Below, piece after piece: positions 23,769-37,300 of a stretch of DNA of 64,000 nt. The stretch lies in contig JAWRVZ010000135.1 of the NCBI GenBank assembly GCA_037043235.1, positions 1,785,501 to 1,849,500 of the forward strand, read 5' to 3'. A program made the translations under genes and the position numbers. The notes under the pieces are model-generated. The model saw only the letters and a program-made list of their open reading frames with translations. It searched no databases and was not told the DNA's origin. The DNA is from Rhodeus uyekii. Lineage: Eukaryota > Chordata > Actinopteri > Cypriniformes > Acheilognathidae. Within the stretch, counting starts at the first letter, position 1; every line of letters begins with the position of its first letter.

Positions 23769-26125
23769 ACAGAGTGTAAATGCTGTGTACTTGCACATGC
23801 ATACTTTAAAAAAAGACAGTATAAAAGGGTTTTATACAGGAAAATATAGGCTTTTATATTTTTGTAAGAATGTTCCTAGATTTTTATTGATTGCGATTGT
23901 ATGTTTTTTGCCAGCCTAATGTAGACAGGATATTTGCAATCTCTCCCAAACTGACCAGACACCAGTCATCTTGGTGTATCTTAGTCTCTTTGTTTGCTCT
24001 CTAGTTCTGTACTTAGTTTGTACCAAGTGAATCAGACCAGAAGTATTAGCTTGCAGACTCAAATCTCGCCCCATCCTGTCCTGGAATGAGCTGAGTGGTC
24101 TACACACTCACACACACCCGTAGATTTAATACCCCTCAATGGAGGCCTCTACTCTCCCCACAACACCCTGTTTTTTCTGCCTCATATTTTTTAATGACAA
24201 AATGTTTGTGCGAAACAATCGGGTTGACTTTTCTCTCAATCCGGGGTATAGTGTTGGGAGCTTACGCGGTTCCGGTACCCAGCAGTTCAGACAGCTAACA
24301 AAACAGGTCCTATTTACTTCTGCTCCGGTGGCTGCCTGCAATGCTTTTCACACACAGGAAAAAGACCAGAGGGGCAGAGAGCATACGGCGGGTGAATGAA
24401 TGAGCCAGGTCGGATGCCTATTCAAACCCAGGCGGGAGCAGCTCTGCGTCACTCCGATATCAGCGTTTCGCAGTATCTACACCCACGACCGTGAGCTGCG
24501 CCCTGCATCTGGGAAGAAATTTTTTACGCAGGGTCCAACGATTCGATCGAGCGTTTGATGTGCATTTAACATTTAGCGTAGCAATAAGCATGAATTTAAA
24601 TGAACACCTTTAAATGGATTTAATCCAAACTGTTTGATTCATTTATTTATCTAGTGATTTTACTGTACATCTCTTCCAAAAAAAGTATAAATACAACCAG
24701 GCTACAAAAAGATGAGATGGTTTCATATCAAACTTGAGAAGGTCATTATGGGAAGCTTAGGAAAAAAATAAAATAATAATGATAAACAGTTTACATCATT
24801 AAATCAGGATAATAAAAAAGTGATCTGCAATTAAACAATAAAAATATGACAAGGAAAATAGTATTAATAATTACTCTGAATATACCTGACATAAAGTGCC
24901 ATATTCTCTACATAAAAAAATATATTTTAACAAATTCTCCAGCCATAGAACTCGTATAAACAATTTAGATTTAAAAAATGTTGCTACTCAAAATATTTCC
25001 AGTGACCTTTTAACCATTTTCAGATCCATAGCTATATGGTCCATTGGCTCAGGCGGAATATAACTAGACCTTGTGCACGCCGGACCAATGATGTGGAATC
25101 CCATGTCTGTGACATTCGTGGGAATGGTCGGTCACTCAAATGGTAGTGGATCACATTGCAGTTCTGCAAAGTATCTGAAAGCTTTCTCTCTTACGTTCCC
25201 ACATGGTTAGACACACACACAAATTTAAAGACGAAACAGTGCAGCATACATGGCCAAGTCTTGATAAGACTAAGGTTTTCCATTTTCATAAAGCCAACAG
25301 TATGTGTCACAACCACCAGTGCAGCAATTGGCAACATATTTACCAAAATGATGGTATCCCAAGTGTGGAAATGAGCAGACCACTTTACTATCGATCAACT
25401 GCAAATTAATGCAGGGATAAAGACGTTTTTTTTAACATAATGTCCTGTATTGTTTCGGGTTGAATTTTGGAAGCAACAGATCAGTAGTAATGATATTAGA
25501 AGTTCACACCTCTGTGTACCATTATTAGACAGTTACAGTATGAACAATTTCAGTCTTTTTTTTTCTTCCAAAGAAGGAAAAAAGGTATTTCTTTCAGTGT
25601 TCAAACAGATACAGTGTGACCAAACATTTTAAGCTTTCCAGCGTTTCCAGAGTTGTAGCATGTCTTTCCTCCCATAGGGCCTCAACTGGTGGGACATTTT
25701 ACATGTCTTTTTACAAGTTGTCTTTGTAATAAGCTTTCTTTAAGTTGAAAAAAATAAATCACTTATTTGGGCAGTTTAGACTCTCGATTTGAGTCTATAT
25801 CAAGTCAGGACATGCCTCAGGTGAGCTTCCTCAAGTCTGCGAGCATCTGAGAACTACGAAAGCCTTGCACTGCATTTGTAGCGTCCAAGTGTTTGCAAGA
25901 AATCACAAAACATTCGGTATGAAGTCAGTGCATTTTCCTCTAATGTTCTAGCATCTCCATTATTCCTTCCCATCTCCCTCGGCAAAGACCTTTCTTGTAG
26001 AAAGACTGCCTGATGTGCAAAACGAAGCCTTATGTAAGTTCGACACTTCCATTTCTCTTTTGAACACTTCCGGTTTCTCTCCATTGGCTTCTTGCCTTTC
26101 TTGTCTTTTAAACTCTTGCGCTTAC
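23769..26125 (-). other. wnt7b 3' flank and probable 3'UTR
   Basis: No coding exon recognised. A minus-strand AATAAA at 24642-24647 would give a 3'UTR of about 1.5 kb. A GC-richer patch lies at 24230-24560, before the AT-rich stretch. Confidence 0.4.
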
Positions 26126-29100
26126 TCATTTACAGGTGAACACCTCAGTCTTTTCGCTGCAGGTGTTGCACTTAACGAAGCAGCACCATTGGAACTTGCA
26201 GTTGCACTGCCACACGCGCGTGTACTGATGGGTGTTGTGGCCGCGGCCGCAGCACATCAGGTTGCAGCCGTCCGTGTGAGGGGACGTGTGGTTACACAGG
26301 CGCCCTCTTGTTCCCGCGCTCCCCGTCACAGCGTCTTCCTCGCAATAGTTGGGTGAACGCTCCAAGTAAACCAAGTCCGTGTCGGTGGGCTTTATGTACC
26401 CACGGGACTGCTTGAGACGCAAGAAGGAGGGTTGGCGAAAGCGTGTGGCTCTCACAGCCTCCACCTCAACCGCATTGGTATAAAGCTCCTTAAGTACATA
26501 GCCGATCTCTCTGAATTTCGGTAAAGTTGTCCAGCAGGTTTTAGTGGTGCATGAGCCGGAAACGCCATGACATTTACATTCCAGCTTCATCCTTTCCTCT
26601 AGAACCTGCAGCAGTAGAAAAAAAACTGTGTTACCAAATGGCATACAAAGCAAAAAACTTGTTTCCTAAATGAGAGGTAAAGTATTTTTAATTGTATTTT
26701 AAATGTACTATGTATAAAATGTTTTAATTCTCTGATAAAACCCACATAGTGTTTTACAATGGGCATGACTTCATCAATGGCCTCTGAATCTGTGGTGCGA
26801 GTGAATTTGTGCAGCTGACGAGTAAGGGAAATTCTTGACATTTTAGTTTGACTGTTTTAAGCAATTTGAACCAAAACCCATTATTCAATACGTCTTGAGC
26901 AATGTCTCAATGTGCGATGCCAGATATCTGTCAAAACTGAGAGGAAAAAATATGTTTTAGCCAAATCATACCCTGTAATTTCCTCTACCTTCCGAAGGGC
27001 CACATCAAAGAACAAGAGAAATGTCCATAATTCTCAAGTCCCCATTTATGTATATGGTTACATTTGAGTTAAAAGCAGAACTATTTGGCTGTTTGATGTG
27101 TTACTGATATGTTCAACAGACAGACATACGTGATGGTTGACATTTGCCCGTTTAGTTCAATGTTAATATTTCCTTTCAGTGAGAGGAATCTGAGATTCAA
27201 TAGTACTGTTCCTCTGTTTTTCCCCCCACTAACTCTTTAATCCCTCTTTCTAAAAGCAGTGTATCACTATTCATGGTTTATATGAACTAAATCACATGAA
27301 AACATGACAATTCTTTAATATACAGGAGTTGGACAATGAAACTGAAACATCTGGTTTTAGACAACAATAATTTATTAGTATGGTGTAGGGCCTCCATTTG
27401 CATCCCATACAGCATCAGTAAGTCTTGGGAATGACAGATACAAGTCCTGCACAGTGGCCAGGGGGATTTTGAGCCATTTCTCTTCCAGAGCTGTGGCCAG
27501 GTCAGCTGATACTGGTGGAAGAAAATGTTTTCTGACTTGGTCCTCCAAAATTCTCCAAAGTGTCTCAAAATGTATTTAGATCTGGTGACTGTGCAGGGCT
27601 TGGGACATGTTCAACTTCACTTTCATGTCCATCAAACCAATCTGTCACAAGTCTTGCTGTTTGCATTATCATGCTGATACACAGCACCCCCTTCGGTGTA
27701 CAATGTTTGATTCATTAGGTGTTGGTTCGATTAGTCCTTGGCAGTGATGTGCCCATCAAGCACGGTAGGGACTACCATGATATTGCTGCCCAAACATCTA
27801 TGATCCAACCCCGTGCTTCACTCTGGGCAACAACAGTCCGGGTGTTCAGCCTCTTTGGGGCTTTTCCACACCATATCTCTCACGGATGTGGGAAAGACAG
27901 GGGGACTCATCAGAGAACAGTACATGTTTCACATTGTTCACAGCCCAAGATTTGCACTGTTGAAACTGACATTTGGCATCGGCATGAGTGACCAAAGGTT
28001 TGGCTATAGCACATTGAACATGACAATGAGTTTCTTTCACATTGGTGAAAAAATGAGAGTTGAAATACGCATTTTATTCTGTAGTGAGTTGGGCAGCTGT
28101 GGTTTTGGTACTAATCCATATTAGTACCTGAAGATCCCTTACAGACAGCTTCCTCTTGCCTCGACAGTTACTCCTGTTGGATGTAGTTCTATGCTGACAT
28201 TATCCTATCACAGATGAGCCAGCAAGACACGGACCAACAGTTTGTCCTCATTTGAACTCTGAGGCCGTGTTTGCACCTGGTATTAAGGTGCTTTTGGGTC
28301 AATTGGATAACGAGTGGAGACATACCCGTTTACAGCTGTTGTTTTAATCCATCTCTTTGTCCCTTTTTAACCAGTTTTGTCCTGATTTCTTTGAGGTGAG
28401 GGTCTATGGGGGTATATATGAGTTTTTCAGATCTTTTGATCTAATGGATAAAAATAAGCTTGTGCAATTTACATATGAACGCAGCTGGAAACAACTGAAA
28501 AACATACGGAGAGCAGCCACTTTAGTTTCTGATCTGATAGCCTCAAAACCACGCTGAACGTGTGTGATAGAAATCAGGAATGGTGAGAGAGCATTGTGCC
28601 GATAACATCTGTCTAGTGCGCTCACACAGGTCACTGTTGTAGGTCAGTTGGCGGGGAGTAGACACTCTTTTGTGGCTGTTCAAACACATTCAACCACATG
28701 AACGTTTACCCTATGAAATTCATCCGGTCAAATGCATTTTTGACAAAACATTTTATCCCCCATTTACACCTGTATGTAGCACTTCCACTTACCGGTATGT
28801 CCAATCGACCAAAACGCATCTTCATACCAGGTGTAAACGGCCTGATACGTCTCAAATTATGTTGTGTGGGTTGCAGTATTTTTTGTACAGCTGTGCTATT
28901 GCTCTGCTAATTCAACCTTCACATTCTGCTCTTACTTATAGAATGTAACATCACTGAAGATTGGTCACCAACTCCTGTATATTTACATTCTTTACATACT
29001 TTTGTGACTTTTATTAGTACTTTATATATATAAAGTTTATACAACTAGTTTTATTTCTTACCTTTCTTCCTGCTTCATTATTGTGCAGGTTCATTAGTCT

Positions 29101-32100
29101 CCTTGCATTTTTTTTTATCTCTCTGGCATCCACAAAGCGTCTGGAGAACTCCACTCCGTATTTGACGTCTGCTGAACAGCCACCCCATTTCCAGCCCTCC
29201 TCCTGGTCGTGATAGCCCTGCTTTTCTCTGTCACATCCGCAGTGGCTCAGGTTGCCCTGACTACAGGCTGCTGTCACAGCGTGGGCAACACCTGCTGCCG
29301 TAATGGCGTAGGTAAATGCAGCCTCCTTGCTACCTAGGAAGAAAATAATACAGCTTCTGGGATGATTTGACACCACTGACATTCCAAAGTTCATGATAGT
29401 GAGTTTCTAATTGTTTTTGCATTTGATTTCCTAGCTAGTGTAGCTAGTGCAGCATCTACCAGCAGGCTCTAACTTCCAATGTGAAACAGCCATAATGCAC
29501 CTGACTGTAATTTTTAACCCTAAGAAATGATTAACTGGTTCACGTTTGTTTGATCAGTGATGAAGCTAAACTCTGCAGGGAGGTTCATCTCCAGGAACAG
29601 GACTGAACGCTCCTGATCTCAAGAGTGATGTAAGGAGACTAAACTGACCCCTGCTGGTTGGCCTTTATGAAAAGACCAAGAGGTTAGTAGGAATAGACTG
29701 ACGGTCACAACCATCTCTATACTTCTGTCTTTGTGTATGGAGGCCATTTTTGCATTAATAAATAGCCAAATGCTGCATTGGTTTGTCCAATATGGAAGGT
29801 TTGGGGTGTGTTGTTCAAATGGATTTCTGAACTGAAACTTTTCGCTTATGGCTTCATATTGATCTTTGTATTTGTATTAAAACTTTATTAAAACACATGA
29901 GTTGCTCATGTTTTAGTGTAACAAAACAGCCAAACTTTTTGCATTGTACGTAGTTGCTAACTCTTTTAAATTTGTATTTTATACATTTGAGGTTGATGCC
30001 TTTTATGCAACATCTGTAAATGTAATTTAAAATCTACTCTTTCCATTTTACTCTACTGAAACATCAAAACGAAATAAGGAATCATTAGAAAATCTCCTAC
30101 TCTATTTTTTTACTCCCTCTGTCTATTTTAGAGCTTGTTTTCTTTCTTGCTTTTTTTACATCTAAAACCATTTTGGTCATTATACAAGGATGTCTATTTC
30201 TTTATGTAAGCATGTATGTATGTACAGTATGTATGCCATTCCACTTGCATTGTACATGGGTGCCATATTGCAAAGAGCTGAAGAATGGTCATTATGCTTA
30301 CAATTACAGTCAGGCCAAATTGCCAAACTTCAGATAAAGACTAATAATCAAGTCTGCAGCACCACAATGTTTTAGTATGTTCAACAATTCACATTTAAAG
30401 TATGAGAAATAAATATGAAATTTCTGGCGTTCTTTTAAGGATAATATCCCTCATCAAGATATGCTGGCATTGACTCTTATAAAAGAAGCTGTGATTACCC
30501 TCTCCATCTTGCAAAATGGAAAGAGACTATTAGCGTTGTGGTTCTTCTCATAGCTAAAGTTGATGTCCTATAACTTTACTGAGCACAGGATTTTCTTTCA
30601 TCCAGCCAAGAGCCTGAATCTGAATGTTACAAAGACATTGGATAATTTGACAAGTAATGCGTGCCTGGACCTACTGATGAGTTTTAACTACCATTATTCT
30701 AATGGATTTTGTGGGAAAACTCAATTGCCTTTCAGCGAAGTTCACAATGGCCGACAGTTTAAATAACCAACAGTTTATGCTAAAACATAAACATTCAATT
30801 TTGAGAAATACAAAATTCAGCGGAAAAGAATTTTGGAAGATACTCTTTCCTGTAGGTATAGTACACCCTGCTTCTTAAATGTTAAATATGTTGGTTGACT
30901 CCGTTATGCTTTGAACTGCCAGTTTAAGCCATTTTACCATGTTTAAATGAATTTTACACTTGAAATCAATGCAGAATAAGTGTAATAATAGTCTGCAGAT
31001 TCAAAAAGAGTGAATGTTAACAGGACCATTGGATTAAACACAGCCCCGCACCCTGACTGTAACAAAACATTTCTGACTGATAGGCAATTTATATGGGAAT
31101 GCAATATTAAAAAAAACATATTACTGTTTTCTCCTAGATGAGGTTCTCACAAAGCACTCTCACGGACACAAGTCTGAGCCAAAGCAACACGCACCCACAA
31201 GCATAACACCGAAACACAGCTTCACAGGACTGCACCTACTGACCTACTCTCAGCTCTTGCCCAAAGACGGTCCTCTCGCCAAGGGCAGAGCAGTTCCACC
31301 GTCCGTACCGAAACTGATACTGGCACTCGTTGATGCCCAGCTGAGCGCCCTCTCCAATGACGATGATGGCATCTGGGCGGCTCTGGCAGATGGCACGCTG
31401 TCGGGGGGCCAGCCCGGGAATCTTGTTGCAGATGATGTTTGCGCCCAAAGCCACGACTGAAGACAAAGCCCTTTGGAGACCAGACATATTGATGTCAGCA
31501 GCTGATATAGACCAGGTATTCAATAAATGAACAATTCACCCAAAAGTGAACAATTCTGTCATCATATACTCAAGTCATTCCAAACCTGACTTTCTTCTGT
31601 TGAACACAAAATTTTGGTCCATGCAATTAGATCAATGGGTTCCAAATGCTGTTTTAAACCCTGTTGACTATTTTGTTTTTCATAGAGTAGAGAACGACAT
31701 GAGTTAATGATGAAAGTATTTCATTTTTGAATAAAACTGTCCCTTCAGCATTTCATTTTCTCAGGTAACTGCACTAAACTATTTAAGATTGCTTAGTGTT
31801 TTAGAAGATATATTTGTAGGTTTGTATAGACCCTTTAAATGCCCAAACCCTCATTTAAGTGCCTTTGCCAGACAATTTCCTCACAGATGTTTCCATATTT
31901 TGAAATATTTGAAAGATTGCTGTTACTAATGAAAGAATTTAAGAGCGTCTAATTTAAAACAGAACAACAAACAAATTCAAGTTCATGGATCAAAGCTTTT
32001 ATGTGCAAATGTGGGACTGAACTTGATTTAAATGAGAGGGGAGGGGTCCCCCAAATAATGTCTAAAATGTTTAACAGACCCAACTGTACGCAACTCTACA

Positions 32101-34052
32101 GGCAAAGACCATATACAATAATGTGATCAATGCGGGATATACAGCCCAATTAAAGTGAAACTACATGCGTAATGTGGATTACACTTGTAAATCAAGCCGT
32201 CTGTTCTGCTGTTCTTCAACAAAGTTCACCAAAAAGTTAGACAATTGACTAACATTCAACACAGATGAACACGATCCTGAAATATACTGACCCATTTTAA
32301 TGGATTAAACTGTTCCTGCCACAGTGGAAGATGCTGGAACTGATGATAACAAGATGAAGTCCTATTTTAGAGCTGACCAACTAATGTTCTGGTTCGAATC
32401 TGGAACATTTGAGCTAAGAAAGCCATGCTTGAGAGGAGCTACAGTACTAAACCTAGAGTGTCCATTCATCAGTCATAACAACAGTTTAGGATTCTTGTTC
32501 TTGTAACAAGAATGTTATTTAATAACATCTGAATTCAGGGAAGCTTCATTCCCTTCAGTCATTTTAATGGCACACAGCATATATCTTTTATCAAAAGCAT
32601 TTATTTCTTTTACACTTTTTTTGTAACTTTTATTACTTTTTAAGTAGAGTTGCATAGGTCTGGTCTAAAGAGAAAATCCGTAAAAAGTATTTCAGGCTCT
32701 AAATAGTCAATAGGCCACTAAATTAAAAGAAAGTTAACTAGGAATACGTGAACAATATGTGAATTGTAATTCAAAGCGAAATAATAATGACCACTTCTGA
32801 AACAGTGACCGGAATCTATTTAAAGTACACTTATGATCTACACATATGTTTGAAATGTGTGGCTCAATAATTTCTCCACAGGCTGAACTTTAGTGCAAAT
32901 AAAAGGCTCAGTCTTTTCCAGCGAGAAGCACATCTCACCCTCTGTTTTTTTCCAAATGCGGTTTTCCAATTACAAGCATCTGAGATCAAAACATGAAGTT
33001 GTAATGAGTAAAATATTGTTCTTATGTTCTCACAGCAAATTAATGAAAGTAATCTCATCAATTTGTATTGGATCAACTTGTTTATACTGGCATATGACAA
33101 AAATGGCCTTTAGCTGGGTGCTATAATGATAACCAGAACTTAAATGTAAACAAAAAAGTGCTATAATAAATATATATGTGTATATACACACATGCATATG
33201 ACACACTTGAACTACTAAATTCTACATGATTGTAAATAATCTGATAAACAGCAGAATGTGGAAACCAGAAAGCAAATAATGAATTAAAGTTCATCAAGTA
33301 TGCATGGGCAGGGCACAATGTTACACAAACACAAAACACACGTATGACGAATGCAATAAACAGAACTCATCCATAATGTGCATAACTGATAACAAAAAAT
33401 AATAAACCACTGCTTAAAAGATGATCATTTTTGTAGGAATGTACATTGTGCTTAGTATAATTTACATTGAATCATGCTTAGCCATGTTTCTTTTTACTTA
33501 CAAACATGTAAATTAGCCTAGTAAATTGGTTAAAAAAATACATTGCTTATAGTTTTTCACCCTATTCTAGACAACTTGGTTAACCAAACAGTTTTTAACT
33601 ATACATTTTTTATTTTAAATTGCATTTTTTTCAGTGAAAGGTTTCTGGCACATAGTCTTATTTTTAAAAGGAATAATATAACTCTTAGGATCCTATCAGC
33701 AGCATTGTTCCTCCAGCACACTTTCCTTTTACCTATCAGTGACTCAGATCCAATTAAAGCGCATGCACATGCTCAGTCTCATCGTGTAACACAGCAGGTG
33801 CACTAAATAATGTCACTTCCAACAAATGTGGAAACCATGATTTGCCTGCGCTCTTAAAGTTAATTAACATCCAGATGACTATCTAACTGTGCAATGCAGA
33901 CCTCGTCTCAACTGTCCCCAGCTCCAGGGTCTTAAAGGTGAGAGTAAAACAAAACCAGTTCAAACCTACAGGTAGCTGCCGCTGGTGAGGATGAGGAAGA
34001 TCTGGGGGTAGTAGACTGACAGCAGTGCACCGCAGGATGAGATGCTGCGCAT
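26126..34052 (-). CDS. wnt7b: Wnt7b secreted signalling protein (4 exons, complete)
   Basis: On the minus strand exons are 34052-33970, 31470-31244, 29333-29062 and 26605-26126, giving 353 residues (human 349). The first exon encodes a hydrophobic signal peptide (YYPQIFLILTSGSYL); a TGA at 34166-34164 precedes it in frame with no ATG between, which fixes the start at 34052. Diagnostic Wnt7 segments: ALSSVVALGANIICNKIPGL, RDAREIKKNARR-type helix in exon 3, and CKCHGVSGSCTTKTCW in exon 4, whose SGSC serine is the site palmitoleoylated by Porcupine in Wnts. The C-terminal Cys-rich knuckle ends TCSEKTEVFTCK. Known role: canonical Wnt ligand in CNS angiogenesis and organ development, with Reck/Gpr124 on endothelial cells. 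Zebrafish has two wnt7b copies; I cannot say which this is. Confidence 0.97.
27323..28977 (-). mobile_element. Tc1/mariner-like transposon with decayed transposase, interrupted by another element
   Basis: Ends CAGGAGTTGG (27323) and CCAACTCCTG (ending 28977) are inverted and flanked by TA. On the minus strand a decayed transposase is visible, including KHVLFSDESP near 27910, equivalent to the second catalytic-Asp motif (VLFSDES) of Tc1 enzymes. Frame is broken by stops. Removing the 580-bp insertion at 28263-28842 leaves about 1.08 kb. Lies in wnt7b intron 3. Confidence 0.82.
28263..28842. mobile_element. MITE-like element nested in the Tc1-like transposon
   Basis: Left end GGCCGTGTTTGCACCTGGTA and right end (reverse-complemented) GGCCGTTTACACCTGGTATG form imperfect terminal inverted repeats extending about 50 bp. 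A TGA triplet flanks both sides (28260-28262 and 28843-28845), a possible 3-bp target duplication. No transposase frame. The 3-bp duplication would be compatible with a Harbinger-like class, but TGA is not the usual TWA, so class stays open. Confidence 0.75.
31525..31745 (+). repeat. Cyprinid 'GTTCACCCAAAA' repeat fragment
   Basis: CAATTCACCCAAAAGTGAAC, then TTCTGTCATCATATACTCA and CATTCCAAACCTGACTTTCT match the head of a repeat common in cyprinid genomes. It lies in wnt7b intron 1, about 55 bp beyond exon 2. Confidence 0.65.
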
Positions 34053-34360
34053 GGTGACATTGGAGAGAGCGAACTTCAGAAGTGCTGTCGTGATGTTACG
34101 CTGCTGCTGCTGCTCGGCGCGCCGCGGTCCGTGCGTGAGCTGCGGGCGCGGAGACACGATCCGTCATCTCCTGCGCGATGGGGGCTAATTCAGAGTGCGC
34201 TCCCCGCCGCGGGCTGACGGATCATTTTAGGGATTTCGGGTCTTGTGTCGGTGCTTTGCCATTGGCGGAGGGGGAGGTGGGGGTTACACTCCAGTCCGCC
34301 CACCTTTACGGGCACGGTTGAGTGACATCTCCGCCTTTTTGGGATTTTTATACAGCCATT
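34053..34360 (-). promoter_or_regulatory. wnt7b promoter and 5'UTR region
   Basis: A CpG-rich block lies immediately 5' of the wnt7b start. On the minus strand there is a TATAAAAA at 34352-34345, a CCAAT motif at 34265-34261 and G/C-rich Sp1-like runs near 34265-34290. TATA use would give a 5'UTR of about 260 bases; the CCAAT element would then be transcribed, so an alternative nearer start is also possible. A GCTGCTGCTGCTG run lies at 34100-34115. Confidence 0.45.
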
Positions 34361-37300
34361 AATTTTGAATGAGCCATCTGATTTGAATACCTTTATTCAT
34401 TAATAATAATAATAATTATAAGCTATTCACACCGTCTAATGGGGGGCACTTATTTAAATCTTGCGAGAAAGTGAAAAGCCAGGGATTGTAAAGTGTTTGG
34501 CAGATTCCGTTCAGTAAATGATGCGTGCAAGTTTCTCTCATCGCCGTGGATGGCAGGCATGGGTCACCAATGCAAGCTATGAATTATGAGGGAGTTTGAG
34601 AAGGTCTTATTCCAAGACTTGCACCTTCCCATGCCAGCATTCAAAAGTGTGTCTTGTTTTCACGTGTTGGGTATATTTCAAAGGGTTTTTTACATTTCAA
34701 TGGCAAATAAAGCAACTGAAGTTCGCGGGCACTTCCCAATAAGATTCATACCGGACGGTATACCGACAAAATATAAGTACATGATTATGTGTCGCTTTAT
34801 TGCACACTTTCCTTTCACATGACTGTTTGATTGAGTCGTTGGAAAGACATTGCTAGAGTTCTGTTGCGTGAGACAGAACTTACTGACAAGAAAGGACATT
34901 AATGTCTACTCTCCGGAAAGTCATTGTAGATTTTGCAGAAGGTAGCCTATATAACTGAGTGATGGTATGACGTGTTATGGACACTTTGGGAAAAGCCCGT
35001 TTAAGATGGTGTGGATTTTTAGCTACCATGTTGCAAAAAAACGTCTTGACTAGCTGGTTCTTGGTCTAAGATTGTTTAGAAGCAAATTAAGATATTTTAA
35101 GATAAGGTGAAATAACATCGGATTCCGCCAAACATTCAGATCTTGCAAACAACGACAATAAATAGACAGTTATCCGTTCAAAAAGATTTCGATTCCCATC
35201 CATACACCTTTCTGAATGAAATCCTGCTCCCTCTAGTGGTAATTGGTAAAAATGCGTTGTGTCACAGACAACCTAATAAGTAAAGGAGATTAGATGTGCC
35301 TGTAATCATGTGCAGAAAGTAAATAAACACATAGAGAAGGCCTGCAAAAACAACACATGCGTTCTGTCACAGTGGGAAACTTTAGCAAGTCAAAAGCTGA
35401 TTGATGAAGGAAAGCAAACACGTCCTATCACAAGTAAAGATGCTCTATGCAAACAAGCTTGTTTGCTCTAAGGCAGAGAAGGTTGGACAGGATAGAAGGC
35501 GGAGAATTAGCTGTGTAGTATCATAAGCTTCAAAGGGCGGACGCGTTTATGAGACTGTTTCTTTCGCTAGTGCAGAGATCAAAGTGCACAGCCTATTCAG
35601 ATTTTCTGCTTCTGTTTGTGTTTGATGGTTGCAGTGGAGCCCATGATTTGCTAATGAGATGGGAGCTTTCAGAACGCTGTATAGTTTAACTTTATTCAGT
35701 TATCATTATGTATGTTGCAATGGATTTCAGTCCTGAAATGAAGTTAATTGAAGCTAGGTGCAATATAGTTGCAGTTGACCTTTTTGATGATTTGCCAGAC
35801 CCTGATATGCATGCTTTTTTTAGGTACAACCTTCAGCTTAGGTGACATTTGAGTCTGAAATAGAGTTTGATGTAACAAATGTGCCTATATTTGGGAAAAT
35901 CGATGTTGGAGAAAATGCATTATAAGATAATATAGCTTCCTTTGAATGATTGGGGGTGGGGGAGGGGGGTAGTACAAGTTTATGTACTAGCCTTAAACAT
36001 TGGCTAGTTCATGTTTATGTCCATGTACTAGCCAAAATAATGGCTGATGTAAACACAAACATATCAGACATATCTATCTATTCAAAGCCATGTTCTAGGC
36101 CACTTGTAAATAAGGGCCAAATCCCTATACAATTTTGCAGCCAAGAGAACATTTTGGATTGTATTCTCTCAGGCTGGTGAATAATAGAAATAAATTCGAA
36201 GAGAATGTCAGGGAAGAACCAAAAGGGAATTTTAAAAAATCGCATCAGATGCTTCTGTTAGTGTTTTGACCTCAGAGTTCTCTTGCCAAAACTGCACTTT
36301 AGCTGTGCTCTCATAGTTTGGAAGGTTACACAATGGAATCTGTTTCTTTTCATTTACTTCATCAAGATTGTTGGGGAAAAGAGGACAATTTTCCTTGTCT
36401 TGAGGGAATATCTTTGTCTCATTGCATTTTGTCAGTGACAGTTTGCTCTAGAGCCCTTTAAAAATGCCAGGAGAAACGTTAAAGGCTTGTTTAGCACTTT
36501 TGTTCTGTAGTACAAGGAATGGAAAGTGGACATCAATGCACCCCACCTCCCTCCAGGGCAGCTGGGTTTCAGTTCTTCATCTGCAATTACTTTCTGCTGT
36601 TTTTTTCTCTTTCTGTTGCACCCCGTGACGTCTCTGAGTCCAAGTGCGTGCGACCAACAAGTTGGTAAATCGCAGTTGAATTTGATCTCATTATTATGAT
36701 GCTCAGCTAAATCCCCAGAGCTGACAAAAGAAAATTGTAAACACGTGTACAGAGATGTGTTGTAGTGCCACGTCTTCCCAATTACAGTCCGGCGAAAGAA
36801 GACTAAACGGCATATTTTCATTAATGTGTTGCTTATAAATGTCTGTGTAAATCACACAATTTCCTACAAGTTATTCCAGAATTTATTCTCTTTTTTTATA
36901 TTCTCTCACTCAAAACATAAACCAGATGCTAGTACGTCTGCCCACAAACAGATGCAGAAACAGCTGAAGAAGTGAGTGTAGTTCAAAATGAATTCACTGA
37001 CAGCTTGTTTCTTTCATTAATTAAATTTTTTTCATAATTACTTTAGATCAATGTCAAAATTGTCCTTATCATATTATATCATAACTTTAAAAAGTTTTTT
37101 TCTTTTTCATTTGCTTAGTTACCTTTAGAAACCCCTAATTTTACACCAATGAGGATTACATGAAAGTGCAACATTCAAAGATACCAGTAGAGGGAGGCAG
37201 AGCTCCACAAAATAATCCCTATCCACTACTAATTTTCAGAGTAGGCATCCACTCATCAGTAGTGAAAGGATATCCACAGCCTTGTCCCCCATCACAGTAA

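Noticed and set aside
33966..34157. N-terminally extended wnt7b reading frame with a QQQQ stretch
   Set aside because: The extension would begin with GTG, not ATG; a stop lies in frame at 34164-34166. The first ATG (34052) leads directly into the signal peptide.
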